From a virus, in IMG/VR virus record IMGVR_UViG_3300028592_000014, positions 1 through 54,406 of that record: a stretch of 54,406 bases of DNA; one strand, 5' to 3'. Positions 25,772-32,464 of this stretch are shown here, in pieces (position 1 is the first letter of the stretch; each line of letters begins with the position of its first letter). The notes under the pieces were generated by a model that was not told the origin of the DNA, searched no databases, and worked only from the letters and a program-made list of their open reading frames with translations. Made by a program: the position numbers and the translations under genes.

Positions 25772-25939
25772 TCAGTAAAACCCAATCTTGCGCGGTGCCG
25801 GCTGCTCAACCGGCTTGCCTGTCACTTCCTCGATAACCTTGTGCAGCTGGTCGATCACGCTTTCTTCCGGCGTGCGGTCGCTGATCGCATGCGCCGAACC
25901 TGTTGCCCACGGCGTCCAGAACTCGCCCCAGTCATCCAT
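25772..25939 (-). CDS. Small acidic hypothetical protein
   Basis: A 55-residue protein, MDDWGEFWTPWATGSAHAI, then a helix (ESVIDQLHKVIEEVTG) and a basic end. ATG 25939 lies two bases after the stop of a 22-codon frame, which suggests coupled translation; a GTG at 25969 could extend it by ten residues. It lies between the Q-like gene and terminase. No family known. Confidence 0.55.
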   Translation of the reverse strand: MDDWGEFWTPWATGSAHAISDRTPEESVIDQLHKVIEEVTGKPVEQPAPRKIGFY

Positions 25940-25941
25940 CG

Positions 25942-26010
25942 TTACCGGCCTCGTGGAATGAGATTCCACCCAAGGCGTTCACGCACCCGCTGATTCTCTT
26001 CGTGGCTCAT
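25942..26010 (-). CDS. Possible 22-residue leader/coupled peptide
   Basis: A short frame (MSHEENQRVRERLGWNLIPR...) with GGAG six bases before its ATG. It ends two bases before the next start. It is the first frame after the terminator that follows the Q-like gene. It may be a genuine small gene or a leader. Confidence 0.4.
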   Translation of the reverse strand: MSHEENQRVRERLGWNLIPRGR

Positions 26011-26028
26011 GTTCGGCTCCAGAATGCA

Positions 26029-26062
26029 AAAGCCCCTCGCCAATCACTCAGCAAGGGGCTTT
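26029..26062 (-). terminator. Strong terminator at the end of the Q-like gene
   Basis: Nine-base stem AAAGCCCCT/AGGGGCTTT with T on both sides, so it can act in both directions. Lying directly behind the Q-like regulator and before the late genes, it is where a late antitermination point would be expected. Confidence 0.8.
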
Positions 26063-26590
26063 CTCGCTCCCTCCGGAGACAGCGACGCCCTCCCTCTGGG
26101 CATCGCTCGTCGTACCGGACGGAATCAAGTTGTTGAACGGAATTGTAGTGCTACGGGAAACAGTGTCAAGAAGTTTCTCAATCGCACTCTCAGCCGCGAA
26201 CAGCTCAGCCTTGAAATGCGACGCCGGCCACTGCCTGATGCCCATCTTCCGGCAGATGACAGCGGGTTGAGCGTTCATGACGTAGCACCACCGCAGGATT
26301 GATTGCTGGCGCGCTGGCAGGCGAATGAATGCAGATGTGACGGCCTTGGCGTCCTCGATTTCGCTGCTCGTCATTGAGCGCATGCCGCCGCTTGTCTCAC
26401 GCCAACCGGCAGGCCCGGTTGCCGACGTAGCCAGCACGTTGCAGATCACGCCAGTCATGCACTTGTAGCCTTGGCCGCCATACGGCGATGCCGATCGCGT
26501 TTCCTTCGCGCGCATGCCTCCACCGCCAGGACGATTGCCGCCGCGCTGGTAGCGCCCCCAGTTTTCCAGGCGGTCGCGGATGTTCGTCAA
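26048..26590 (-). CDS. Putative Q-like late regulator / antiterminator
   Basis: A 180-residue protein. The N-terminus (NIRDRLENWGRYQRGG) and the C-terminal helix-turn-helix-like section (ARQQSILRWCYVMNAQPAVICRKMGIRQW split over about 95-125) resemble phage Q-type/DUF late regulators. The start is taken as TTG 26590: GAGGAG lies eight bases upstream and the TTG overlaps the preceding stop as TTGA. A GTG nine bases earlier would sit on the ribosome site. It is the last early gene, followed by a terminator and then late genes. Confidence 0.65.
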   Translation of the reverse strand: MTNIRDRLENWGRYQRGGNRPGGGGMRAKETRSASPYGGQGYKCMTGVICNVLATSATGPAGWRETSGGMRSMTSSEIEDAKAVTSAFIRLPARQQSILRWCYVMNAQPAVICRKMGIRQWPASHFKAELFAAESAIEKLLDTVSRSTTIPFNNLIPSGTTSDAQREGVAVSGGSEKAPC

Positions 26591-27066
26591 AACGCGCACT
26601 CCTCAAGCGGCTGCTCCTGCTCCCGCGCATAGCTCAGCAGCGCCAGCGCGTCGGCGTGGTTGTCATCGATCGGGTGGAATCCCTTTGCCTTCGCCACTTC
26701 GATCATGTCTGCCTTTTTCGCATTGCCCTTGCCGGTCCAATGCTTCTTGATCGTCGCCGGCTGTATGCCCACCATCCGCACGCGGTTGACCTCGCACCAG
26801 ACCTGCAGCATTGCCAGAAAGCCGCCGAACACTAATGCGGCCTGATGCTGCCCCGGCCCTTGTGTTGCGTGCTCGTAGTAGACGACGTGAATGCCGCCGT
26901 GCTGCTCTCGCGTGTCGCTCAGAAACTGCCGAAACTTGAGCCAGCGCTGTGCATATGCCTCGCCGCGCTTCGGGGCAAACGATTCGCTGCCACCGGTTAT
27001 GCGTCCACCTCGTTGCAGGACGGTCCAGCCGGTTTGCGTGGCGATGTCGAGTGCAAGGATGTTCAA
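26587..27066 (-). CDS. RuvC-like Holliday-junction nuclease
   Basis: A 159-residue RNase H-fold protein: ILALDIATQTGWTVL gives the first acidic residue (LALDIA), VVYYEHATQGP the second (Glu), and IDDNHADALALL the last acidic pair. It matches phage RuvC/RusA-position resolvases in size. TTG 27066 is chosen as start since GGGAG lies six bases before it and it opens right at the first strand; GTG 27150 would add 28 residues without a ribosome site. It likely resolves branched DNA before packaging. Confidence 0.8.
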   Translation of the reverse strand: MNILALDIATQTGWTVLQRGGRITGGSESFAPKRGEAYAQRWLKFRQFLSDTREQHGGIHVVYYEHATQGPGQHQAALVFGGFLAMLQVWCEVNRVRMVGIQPATIKKHWTGKGNAKKADMIEVAKAKGFHPIDDNHADALALLSYAREQEQPLEECAF

Positions 27067-27155
27067 TGTCTTCTCCCTCGTTGTTGTTGGAAACAGCGGC
27101 CTATCCTCTCGGAAGCGAAGCGCTCGCTTATCGGCCCCTGGCACGGTCACGCAGG

Positions 27156-27218
27156 TTAAGGTTGTCCCGCGCTCGTGCTGCCGGAGTTTTTGCCCACACC
27201 CGGCTCGGACTCTGACAT
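27156..27218 (-). CDS. Possible 20-residue coupled peptide
   Basis: A short frame (MSESEPGVGKNSGSTSAGQP) whose ATG overlaps the preceding stop as TGATG. Composition is Ser/Gly-rich and disordered. Its place in a chain of coupled genes is the only support. Confidence 0.3.
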   Translation of the reverse strand: MSESEPGVGKNSGSTSAGQP

Positions 27219-27487
27219 CAATACCGTAGGAGATTCGCGATCTCGTCAGCCTTCATGTCCAGCATGTTTGCCTTGTCGAACTTCGCGCGCGTCGCTTCCA
27301 GGCGCGCAATCTCCTTCTGCGCGCTCGCAATCTCTTCCCGGCAGTGCTGCAAGCGCCTTTCGATGTTCTCGCCAAGTGTGGGCACTGTCCTTGTGGCGTT
27401 TTGCAAACCGATGGCTTGATTCGATGCGTAAGCCGCGTCGCTGTTGTTCCAGCCCATCCCAGCAATTCCACCAATGCGACCTTCCAT
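27218..27487 (-). CDS. Small coiled-coil protein in the replication operon
   Basis: An 89-residue protein: a glycine-rich start (MEGRIGGIAGMGWNNSD) and a long heptad-patterned helix (ENIERRLQHCREEIASAQKE and onward to KADEIANLL). A full-strength AAGGAGG site precedes the ATG, the best in the operon. It may be an adaptor or helicase loader, but no family match is apparent. Located between helicase and RuvC-like genes. Confidence 0.75.
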   Translation of the reverse strand: MEGRIGGIAGMGWNNSDAAYASNQAIGLQNATRTVPTLGENIERRLQHCREEIASAQKEIARLEATRAKFDKANMLDMKADEIANLLRY

Positions 27488-27527
27488 TTCCTCCTCCTTT
27501 CGTTGGTTGTCACTACGTCAAAAAACC

Positions 27528-27593
27528 CTAAACCGGCATCTCAAGCCTTACCCTCTGCGGTCCAGCTTCGGGCAGCTCTTTGCTGAACTTCAT
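27528..27593 (-). CDS. Possible 21-residue peptide coupled to the helicase gene
   Basis: A short frame (MKFSKELPEAGPQRVRLEMP) whose ATG overlaps the helicase stop as ATGA. The four-base overlap is the style of real gene pairs here. No function known. Confidence 0.4.
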   Translation of the reverse strand: MKFSKELPEAGPQRVRLEMPV

Positions 27594-28507
27594 AGGCCCC
27601 TTGCAATGCCCCTGCGGGCGTTCTTGTTGAAGTCCGAGAACTTGAGTGCAGCGCGGTCGTACCAGAGCTTTACGCGGCCTTCCCAATCGCCATTACGGTT
27701 CTTGTCGCAAATCAGCAAAGCGTCTGCCGTGTTCTCGTCCACCTCTTTCCCGGCATCCCGGTCACGCTCTTTGCGTTTGTTTCTCCAAACCAACAGAACG
27801 TTGTCCACCAGATCGGAAATTGCTGCGGTGCCAGAAATGTCCATCCTGGTTGGCATGCGCTCGTCGCCCTCGCCCTTCTTGAGGTGAACGACCAGGTGAA
27901 TGTGGATGTTGTAGTCGCGTGCACAGGAGGTCAGCATGTCCACGAAATCCTTTTGGCTGTTGTAGTCGTCGGTGCCGCGTACGCATTTCATGAGGCTGTC
28001 GATGGCGATGTGCTTCACCTTCAGCTTTTCCGCGCAGTGCTTGATGACCGCGATCATGCGTTCCGATTTGATGGTGCCCTGCTGGTCGTAGAGCCAGATT
28101 TTCCCGTCCGTCTGCTTCATGAACGACGAAACCTGATCCTTTGTCGGTGTCGCATATCCGAATTCCTGCCGCATGATTCGGGCGAGCGTCTTGGCTGGCG
28201 TCATCTCGAAACTGGCGATGCAAACCGTCTGGCCTGCTTTGGCGATGCCGGTCATCACCTGCCCTTGCAGTGCGGATTTACCGGAACCATTGAACCCACC
28301 CCATACCGTCACTTCTCCCGGAGCGAATTCAAGCCATGCATCTGCAAACGGCAGCTTTGGATTTTTCGATTTCTCAGGAGCGTCAGCAGGCGCCAGGATG
28401 TGCATCACCTCGTTCAGGTAGGCGCTGGCTGGCCGAACCTTTTCCGCCGGCTCTGTCTCGGCCATGTACTTTTCAAAATCGATATCGTCTGGTGTCAGGA
28501 CTTCCAT
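27590..28507 (-). CDS. DnaB/RecA-fold replicative helicase
   Basis: A 305-residue helicase core. Walker A GFNGSGKS (71-78), catalytic glutamate in ASFEM (about 101), Walker B HIAIDSL (166-172), a strand ending IHLVVHLKK (about 202-210) as in DnaB motif H3, and an arginine cluster WRNKRK near 241. It lacks the DnaB N-terminal domain, as in phage helicases of the Twinkle/gp4-helicase type. ATG 28507 is used because GAGGAG lies about ten bases upstream; GTG 28516 is too close to it. It should unwind the fork after loading by the DUF1376 initiator. Confidence 0.88.
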   Translation of the reverse strand: MEVLTPDDIDFEKYMAETEPAEKVRPASAYLNEVMHILAPADAPEKSKNPKLPFADAWLEFAPGEVTVWGGFNGSGKSALQGQVMTGIAKAGQTVCIASFEMTPAKTLARIMRQEFGYATPTKDQVSSFMKQTDGKIWLYDQQGTIKSERMIAVIKHCAEKLKVKHIAIDSLMKCVRGTDDYNSQKDFVDMLTSCARDYNIHIHLVVHLKKGEGDERMPTRMDISGTAAISDLVDNVLLVWRNKRKERDRDAGKEVDENTADALLICDKNRNGDWEGRVKLWYDRAALKFSDFNKNARRGIARGL

Positions 28508-28857
28508 GCTTTCCACTCTCCTCTTTCGTATTCGATGACTTCCCCGTTGTTCAACGCCATGGCAATGACGTGTGTCGCTCCTGCATTTGCCGCTGTTTCT
28601 GCCAGCGTTATCGCTTCGTCCGTCAGCTCTTGGGCTTGCAGATGAACCCGAATTCCTGCCAGGAATCGCAGGTCAAGATGCCCTCCGAGTTCTTCCGGAA
28701 GCACGTACACGCTCGGCAAAATCTTGTGATCCAAGGCTCGTTCCGGGTCTTCAAAAACGAACCTGTGTGGTGTCGGACTCATGCCAGCAAGCAGGAAAAC
28801 CGCTGTCGGTTTCCACCCGTTCTTCCGTGCTTCGATGATTTGCATGTGTCCGATCAT
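28495..28857 (-). CDS. Hypothetical protein between initiator and helicase
   Basis: A 120-residue mixed alpha/beta protein (MIGHMQIIEARKNGWKPTAV; RVHLQAQELTDEAITLAETA). It begins just after the initiator stop and overlaps the helicase start by 13 bases. Position fits a helicase loader or regulator; nothing in the sequence proves it. Confidence 0.7.
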   Translation of the reverse strand: MIGHMQIIEARKNGWKPTAVFLLAGMSPTPHRFVFEDPERALDHKILPSVYVLPEELGGHLDLRFLAGIRVHLQAQELTDEAITLAETAANAGATHVIAMALNNGEVIEYERGEWKAWKS

Positions 28858-28861
28858 GTCG

Positions 28862-29755
28862 CTACCCGAAAGGATTCAGATCGCTGCCTGGACGTCCTTC
28901 AGGATCGCCATCAAGCCACCGCTGTTGGTTGATGTACGTGATCGGTGCAGGCTCGAAGCCTTCAGCCCAGGACTTCGTTTGCTTCATCTTTTCGACGTGT
29001 TCAACGATGCGAGTAGCGATGTTCTCCAAGCCCTTGCCTTTCCACTTTTTCAAGCAATCGGCTTTCGCAACCTTCCGATCGCTTTTCGGCCAGACCTCCC
29101 AGAACTCGGCGAAGCCGGGGGGGATGTCGTGCGACTTGTCGCACATATGTTTTTCTTTATATCCCTGTCCCTTCCCTTTACTGTCCCTTGTACCCTTTGT
29201 CCCTGGGGACATTTCGGGGGACAATTCCGAGACAACTCCGGGACTAACTTCATTTGTCCCCGGGGACAAACCGCGTTCGTCCCCTTTGGTCGGATCGACA
29301 TAATTAGGGGACATGAACTCATCGAACGTGGGATATGGGATGCTGGTGTTGTGGCGCTGGTTGTGTTTTTTGATGCGGCCGCACTCTGATCGCCAACGCT
29401 GTTCGTGCTTTGCCTGCCAGGCGTCGCGGGCCTTCTCAGCAACGACCGGATGATAGAGCCTGCCGTCGGCGCACTTGATCCAACCATAGAGCGCGCCGTC
29501 CTTGACCTTCTTCCACTCCTTCACGACGAAGCCAAAGCCGGCAAGGCGCGCAAGCTCGATATCATCGTCAGGTAAAGAAGCAGCGGGGACTTGGTGCCAC
29601 GAAGCGCACCACAAGATCACGGCGAAGAAACATTGCGCCGGGGGCACATGCGAAACCAGCTTGCTATCGCGCAGGCGACCAACATCCAGCGGCATGAACT
29701 GGAAATCGCGCAGATCGCAATCCGCCGGCGTCAGGGGCGATGGCAATTCATTCAC
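28862..29755 (-). CDS. Replication initiator with DUF1376 domain
   Basis: A 297-residue protein. The N-terminal DUF1376 domain (about 15-115) shows FQFMPLDVGRLRDSKLV, CFFAVILWCASWHQVPAASL and YGWIKCADGRLYHPVVAEKA. A low-complexity linker rich in SPG/SPE (about 160-195) follows, then a C-terminal domain (FAEFWEVWPKSDRKVAKADC; APITYINQQRW) as in phage O-like initiators. The linker is encoded by an array of TGTCCC/GGGACA repeats that may be the origin, as in lambda O. It is coupled to the upstream small gene by ATGA. Confidence 0.8.
   Translation of the reverse strand: MNELPSPLTPADCDLRDFQFMPLDVGRLRDSKLVSHVPPAQCFFAVILWCASWHQVPAASLPDDDIELARLAGFGFVVKEWKKVKDGALYGWIKCADGRLYHPVVAEKARDAWQAKHEQRWRSECGRIKKHNQRHNTSIPYPTFDEFMSPNYVDPTKGDERGLSPGTNEVSPGVVSELSPEMSPGTKGTRDSKGKGQGYKEKHMCDKSHDIPPGFAEFWEVWPKSDRKVAKADCLKKWKGKGLENIATRIVEHVEKMKQTKSWAEGFEPAPITYINQQRWLDGDPEGRPGSDLNPFG
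29166..29313. repeat. Iteron-like array in the initiator gene, candidate replication origin
   Basis: TGTCCCT occurs at 29166, 29182 and 29198, exactly 16 bases apart. TGTCCCTGGGGACA (29198-29211) and the perfect palindrome TGTCCCCGGGGACA (29255-29268) are full dyads, and half sites GGGGACA lie at 29217 and 29307, with CGTCCCC at 29278. The repeats are inside the coding region for the linker of the initiator, the position of the lambda origin within gene O. Confidence 0.6.
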
Positions 29756-29925
29756 ACCGCCCCCACCGTCATCAACTGCGACACCCGGATATAGAAAGCG
29801 TCTTTCCAGGTCCGCTCAGCATCGGTCCCCGGCAAATACGGACACTCACCCGGCCCAAACCCACGCTCAGCCGCGGCAATCGCCTCGTTCTTGATCTTGT
29901 CGATCGGAATGATTTGGTCTGTCAT
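29752..29925 (-). CDS. Small early protein upstream of the initiator
   Basis: A 57-residue protein, MTDQIIPIDKIKNEAIAAAE then RGFGPGECPYLPGTDAERTW. The start at 29925 is preferred to 29994 because GGA lies about six bases upstream. It overlaps the initiator start. Such GFG..CPY..GT proteins occur early in phages, with unknown role; possibly a CII/host-takeover factor. Confidence 0.65.
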   Translation of the reverse strand: MTDQIIPIDKIKNEAIAAAERGFGPGECPYLPGTDAERTWKDAFYIRVSQLMTVGAV

Positions 29926-29950
29926 GTCTTCCTCAAAATCTCTCAACTTC

Positions 29951-30079
29951 TCATCGTTTCTCAACAGCCGAACCGCTCTGCTTTTCTGCGCCACTCATCA
30001 AATTCCACGCCGCAAGTCCCTTGATATTTCTCAAACTTTGAAATTTGGGCGCACGAATGCGCCGGGGTTGACCGGTCAT
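29951..30079 (-). CDS. Possible small basic protein after cro
   Basis: A 42-residue frame (MTGQPRRIRAPKFQSLRNIK) starting seven bases after the cro stop. Basic and helical; there is no clear ribosome site, and the only support is that it fills the gap. It might be a second DNA-binding early protein. Confidence 0.35.
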   Translation of the reverse strand: MTGQPRRIRAPKFQSLRNIKGLAAWNLMSGAEKQSGSAVEKR

Positions 30080-30086
30080 GGTTTTG

Positions 30087-30326
30087 TCAGTGGGTGGCGT
30101 CGGGTTTGGGGTCGGGGTCGATGCCCTCGAATACATCGGGGCGAGTCAGCCGGAGGATTTTCAACTTGTCCTTGGGGATGCCGGAATGCCGCCAATCGGA
30201 AACGGAGGGCGGCTTTACCTCGCAGAGGCGTGCAGTGGCGGACGTACCGCCAAGCCGGTCAATAACGATGTTTGCGATCTTCGCCGCATCGGGTAGATCG
30301 GCGTATTGGGGTGTTTGAGTGTCCAT
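30087..30326 (-). CDS. cro: Cro-like repressor
   Basis: A 79-residue protein with a helix-turn-helix (GGTSATARLCEVKPPSVSDW; then HSGIPKDKLKIL), of the Cro/YdaS kind. It is the first gene leftwards from the immunity region and is divergent from cI. Its promoter carries the same palindrome in its spacer as the other repressed promoter. It should repress cI and early transcription during lytic growth. The C-terminal tail is short and acidic. Confidence 0.8.
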   Translation of the reverse strand: MDTQTPQYADLPDAAKIANIVIDRLGGTSATARLCEVKPPSVSDWRHSGIPKDKLKILRLTRPDVFEGIDPDPKPDATH

Positions 30327-30332
30327 TCCCCA

Positions 30333-30361
30333 ATTTTAGGCATGCCTAAAACGAATTGCAA
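30333..30361 (-). promoter_or_regulatory. PR-like promoter for the cro/replication operon
   Basis: Minus strand -35 TTGCAA (30356-30361), 17-base spacer, -10 TAAAAT (30333-30338). The spacer holds a perfect 18-base palindrome, so repressor binding would block RNA polymerase. Confidence 0.75.
30334..30351. promoter_or_regulatory. Operator 1, TTTTAGGCATGCCTAAAA
   Basis: A perfect 18-base palindrome lying between the -35 and -10 of the cro promoter. The same core TTAGGCATGCCTAA recurs at 32547-32560 and, with one change, at 32511-32528, so it is the likely CI/Cro site. Confidence 0.85.
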
Positions 30362-30383
30362 GACATAAATTTAGGCTTATCTA
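30356..30383 (+). promoter_or_regulatory. PRM-like promoter for cI
   Basis: Plus strand TTGCAA (30356-30361), 16-base spacer, TATCTA (30378-30383). The -35 box is the same palindromic hexamer used by PR on the other strand. The -10 box lies within the degenerate operator 2. Transcription would start near 30390, favouring the cI start at 30409. Confidence 0.5.
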
Positions 30384-30385
30384 AA
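30370..30385. promoter_or_regulatory. Operator 2 (degenerate)
   Basis: TTTAGGCTTATCTAAA keeps one good half site of the palindrome. It overlaps the proposed cI promoter -10, which suits negative autoregulation. Confidence 0.6.
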
Positions 30386-30408
30386 TGCAAACCGAATACG
30401 ATTTGCGC

Positions 30409-30792
30409 ATGAAATGGAACGATCGATTAAAGCAGGCCTTTGAGGCCGCAGCCGCAGCCAAGGGGATCACTCAGACTGATCTTGCCGCCGCATGCAGCGT
30501 TAAACCTGCGTCGGTAACGGATTGGCTCAACGGGGAAACCAAGAGCATCGAGGCAAAAAATCTCCTGCCTGCCTGCAAGTTGCTGGGCGTGTCGCCGTTT
30601 TGGGTGATGTTTGGTGATGGCAATCAGTACGAGTTTGCCAAGATGTCGGAGGCAGAGCCGATTGAGCCAAGCGACGCTATAAGCCTGCTTGCGTCGCTTG
30701 CTCAATCTAGCGATGAGGGGCGGAAATTGATAGTTGAATCCGCCGAGAAAACAATGCGCTCATTCCCTCGTGGCGGGCCGGCTAAGGATTAG
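30409..30792 (+). CDS. cI: CI-like repressor without peptidase domain
   Basis: A 127-residue protein: helix-turn-helix at about residues 17-42 (GITQTDLAAACSVKPASVTD), then GVSPFWVMFGDGNQY and a short helical tail (SLLASLAQSSDEGRKL). It lacks the S24/LexA-type self-cleavage domain, so RecA-driven cleavage is not expected and induction must differ from lambda. ATG 30409 is chosen because the promoter -10 ends at 30383, too near ATG 30385 for that codon to be in the transcript. It should bind the TTTAGGCATGCCTAAA sites. Confidence 0.8.
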   Translation: MKWNDRLKQAFEAAAAAKGITQTDLAAACSVKPASVTDWLNGETKSIEAKNLLPACKLLGVSPFWVMFGDGNQYEFAKMSEAEPIEPSDAISLLASLAQSSDEGRKLIVESAEKTMRSFPRGGPAKD

Positions 30793-30924
30793 GACGGTTG
30801 CGATCTTTTCGTCCTCATCCTTGCCAGCGGCAAGATCGGACATGTCCACCAGCCATTGCTTTTTCTTGTCAGTCATCGACTGAAAATTATCAAGCAAGTG
30901 TTTCTCCATATCTTGCTGCTGCAT
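30760..30924 (-). CDS. Small protein convergent with cI
   Basis: A 54-residue charged helical protein (MQQQDMEKHLLDNFQSMTDK). GGGAGG lies four bases before ATG 30924, a strong site, and a sigma70-like promoter lies upstream. The gene runs into the end of cI and overlaps its coding region by 33 bases. It could modulate repressor expression through antisense transcription, or be a lysogenic cargo protein; both are guesses. Confidence 0.6.
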   Translation of the reverse strand: MQQQDMEKHLLDNFQSMTDKKKQWLVDMSDLAAGKDEDEKIATVLILSRPATRE

Positions 30925-30982
30925 GTCTCCTCCCGGTCGCCATTTCAACGCTACATGTTACGAGTTCGTTACAGGAAAACTT

Positions 30983-31010
30983 AGTATAGCTACCGAATTT
31001 AGAAAAACAA
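30983..31010 (-). promoter_or_regulatory. Promoter for the gene convergent with cI
   Basis: Minus strand TTGTTT (31005-31010), 16-base spacer, TATACT (30983-30988). No repressor palindrome overlaps it, so it may be active in the lysogen. Confidence 0.6.
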
Positions 31011-31064
31011 TTACGCACGAAAAATAACCGAGCACATCGGACTATTGATTTTCAGGGAGAAGTG

Positions 31065-31565
31065 ATGAAAACAATTCTTGCTGCCATGCTTATAGCCGCT
31101 GCATTGCCAGCGGCAGCTCAAAAGGAAAAGAAATTCGGGGACTGGATAACTGATTACTCCCTCAAAGGATTCCAAATCGCAAGCACTTCCAATCCGTCCG
31201 GCTCAACCACTGGAATAATTTGCAACCTCGAAAAAGAGGGGTGCGATGCATTTATTGTGATGGGGTTGGACTGCGATAACGGAGAGGCATATCCGATGAT
31301 GCTCAGCACCGCTGTCGGGGCAGCCTCCCTTTCCAGCAAATGCCTACATATCGGGAAGATGCAAATCCTTGTTATTGACGAATTCAGCGCAATGGTTGGC
31401 GCATTTGAGAGCGGTAGCGAAATAGGGTTCGCCCTCCCAATGAAAGGCGGTCAATTTCGTGTAAGCCGGTTCAGCACTGCCGGCGCCGTCCCTGCCCTCA
31501 AAGAGGCAAGAACGCCGCCGCCCAGCAAAAACAAAAAATCCAAACTCGGTGACCAAACTCTATAG
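31065..31565 (+). CDS. Exported hypothetical protein in the rex-position cassette
   Basis: A 166-residue protein with a clear Sec signal peptide (MKTILAAMLIAAALPAAA, cleavage about residue 18) and the mature start QKEKKFGDWITDYS. The F-G-D-W opening and four cysteines (53, 60, 70, 93) recall the IalB-type fold, but the match is only by eye. Start at 31065 because GGGAG lies five bases upstream. It is located behind cI where phages often keep superinfection-exclusion genes. It may act in the periplasm on incoming phage DNA or receptors; inference. Confidence 0.75.
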   Translation: MKTILAAMLIAAALPAAAQKEKKFGDWITDYSLKGFQIASTSNPSGSTTGIICNLEKEGCDAFIVMGLDCDNGEAYPMMLSTAVGAASLSSKCLHIGKMQILVIDEFSAMVGAFESGSEIGFALPMKGGQFRVSRFSTAGAVPALKEARTPPPSKNKKSKLGDQTL

Positions 31566-31586
31566 TTTTTCCAGCAAGGAGTACGT

Positions 31587-31766
31587 ATGCGTAGCGCTTT
31601 TCGCTTTTGCATAGGATTTGGATTTGTTCTGTTGGCCGCTTATGTTTCTACCAGGCCGTATCTCGATTGCGTGCTGGAACCGAGTGTCGCGCGAGCCTTC
31701 GGAAGCATTGGAACGACATTTCTCATCTGGTACTGGATTGATCGTAGCTTGAGAAATCAGAAGTAA
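31587..31766 (+). CDS. Small membrane protein (59 aa)
   Basis: MRSAFRFCIGFGFVLLAAYV opens a 59-residue protein with one clear membrane segment (GFGFVLLAAYV) and a second moderately hydrophobic one (GSIGTTFLIWYWI). AAGGAG lies before the ATG. It follows the exported protein by 21 bases in the same direction. Together they could form a membrane-periplasm pair. No family known. Confidence 0.75.
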   Translation: MRSAFRFCIGFGFVLLAAYVSTRPYLDCVLEPSVARAFGSIGTTFLIWYWIDRSLRNQK

Positions 31767-31811
31767 CACCCTCGGCCCGCCTCTGGCCGGTTTTCAAAGG
31801 ACGTTCATTCC

Positions 31812-32054
31812 ATGCTTTCCTCTTTAGAAAAAATAACAGTCCCCGAGTTGACCGAATTTCTCGATGCAATTGGGGCAAAACCGATCTGTCCGTTTTGCAA
31901 CTGCGACACATGGCATGTTCTAACGGACATGTCGGAAAGCGGCTTCGTTCTTATAACCAATAAAAAGTGGTCCGCCGCTTGTGGGCGCTGCGGCTTTATT
32001 CGCAACCACCACGTTGAGCTCTTCAGGCAATGGAGGGCGCAAAAAAATGGCTGA
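31812..32054 (+). CDS. Small zinc-ribbon protein
   Basis: An 80-residue protein with two CxxC-type pairs: CPFCNCD (about residues 26-32) and CGRCGF (about 57-62), typical of a zinc ribbon, separated by a beta segment (GFVLITNKKWSAA). The start (MLSSLEKITVPELTEFLDAI) is helical. It overlaps the next gene by eight bases. It might bind nucleic acid or a protein partner. Confidence 0.75.
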   Translation: MLSSLEKITVPELTEFLDAIGAKPICPFCNCDTWHVLTDMSESGFVLITNKKWSAACGRCGFIRNHHVELFRQWRAQKNG

Positions 32055-32445
32055 CAAGACCAAGCTGATTCCCTTCCCCAACGGTGGAGGCGCCGCAGCA
32101 AGAGGCGGCGGCGTTGACAACGGTGGCGGCCCGCCCCATGATAAGGACATGGAACCCCGAATCGCCAAGCTGGAAGAGTTTGCCACCGATGCGCGCGAGC
32201 GTTTGGTGAGGATAGAAACTCGTCTTGACCAGACCGCAACTAAGGCCGATCTTCAGGAGGGCTTGCTTAGCGTGATCAAGTGGATCGTCGGCACCGCCGC
32301 CGTTCTGGTTGCCATGGCAATCACGGTAATGACCTTCGTTCTAAACAACGCGGTCCCGAAGGCACCAGCCGCCCAGCCCGCCCCAATCATCATCCAGGTT
32401 CCAGCCGCACCAGCGGCCACTGTAGCGCCACCGCCGCAGAAATAG
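32047..32445 (+). CDS. Coiled-coil membrane protein, XhlA-like
   Basis: A 132-residue protein: a glycine-rich disordered start, a coiled coil (MEPRIAKLEEFATDARERLV; RIETRLDQTATKADL), one transmembrane segment (about 78-99, IVGTAAVLVAMAITVMTFV) and a proline/alanine-rich end. The design is that of XhlA/DUF1640-like phage membrane proteins. It closes the cassette and is followed by a terminator. It could be a membrane sensor or effector in superinfection exclusion. ATG 32047 is used; the longer frame from 31981 runs through the zinc-ribbon gene. Confidence 0.75.
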   Translation: MADKTKLIPFPNGGGAAARGGGVDNGGGPPHDKDMEPRIAKLEEFATDARERLVRIETRLDQTATKADLQEGLLSVIKWIVGTAAVLVAMAITVMTFVLNNAVPKAPAAQPAPIIIQVPAAPAATVAPPPQK

Positions 32446-32464
32446 CCTAAGCCCTTCCACACCA

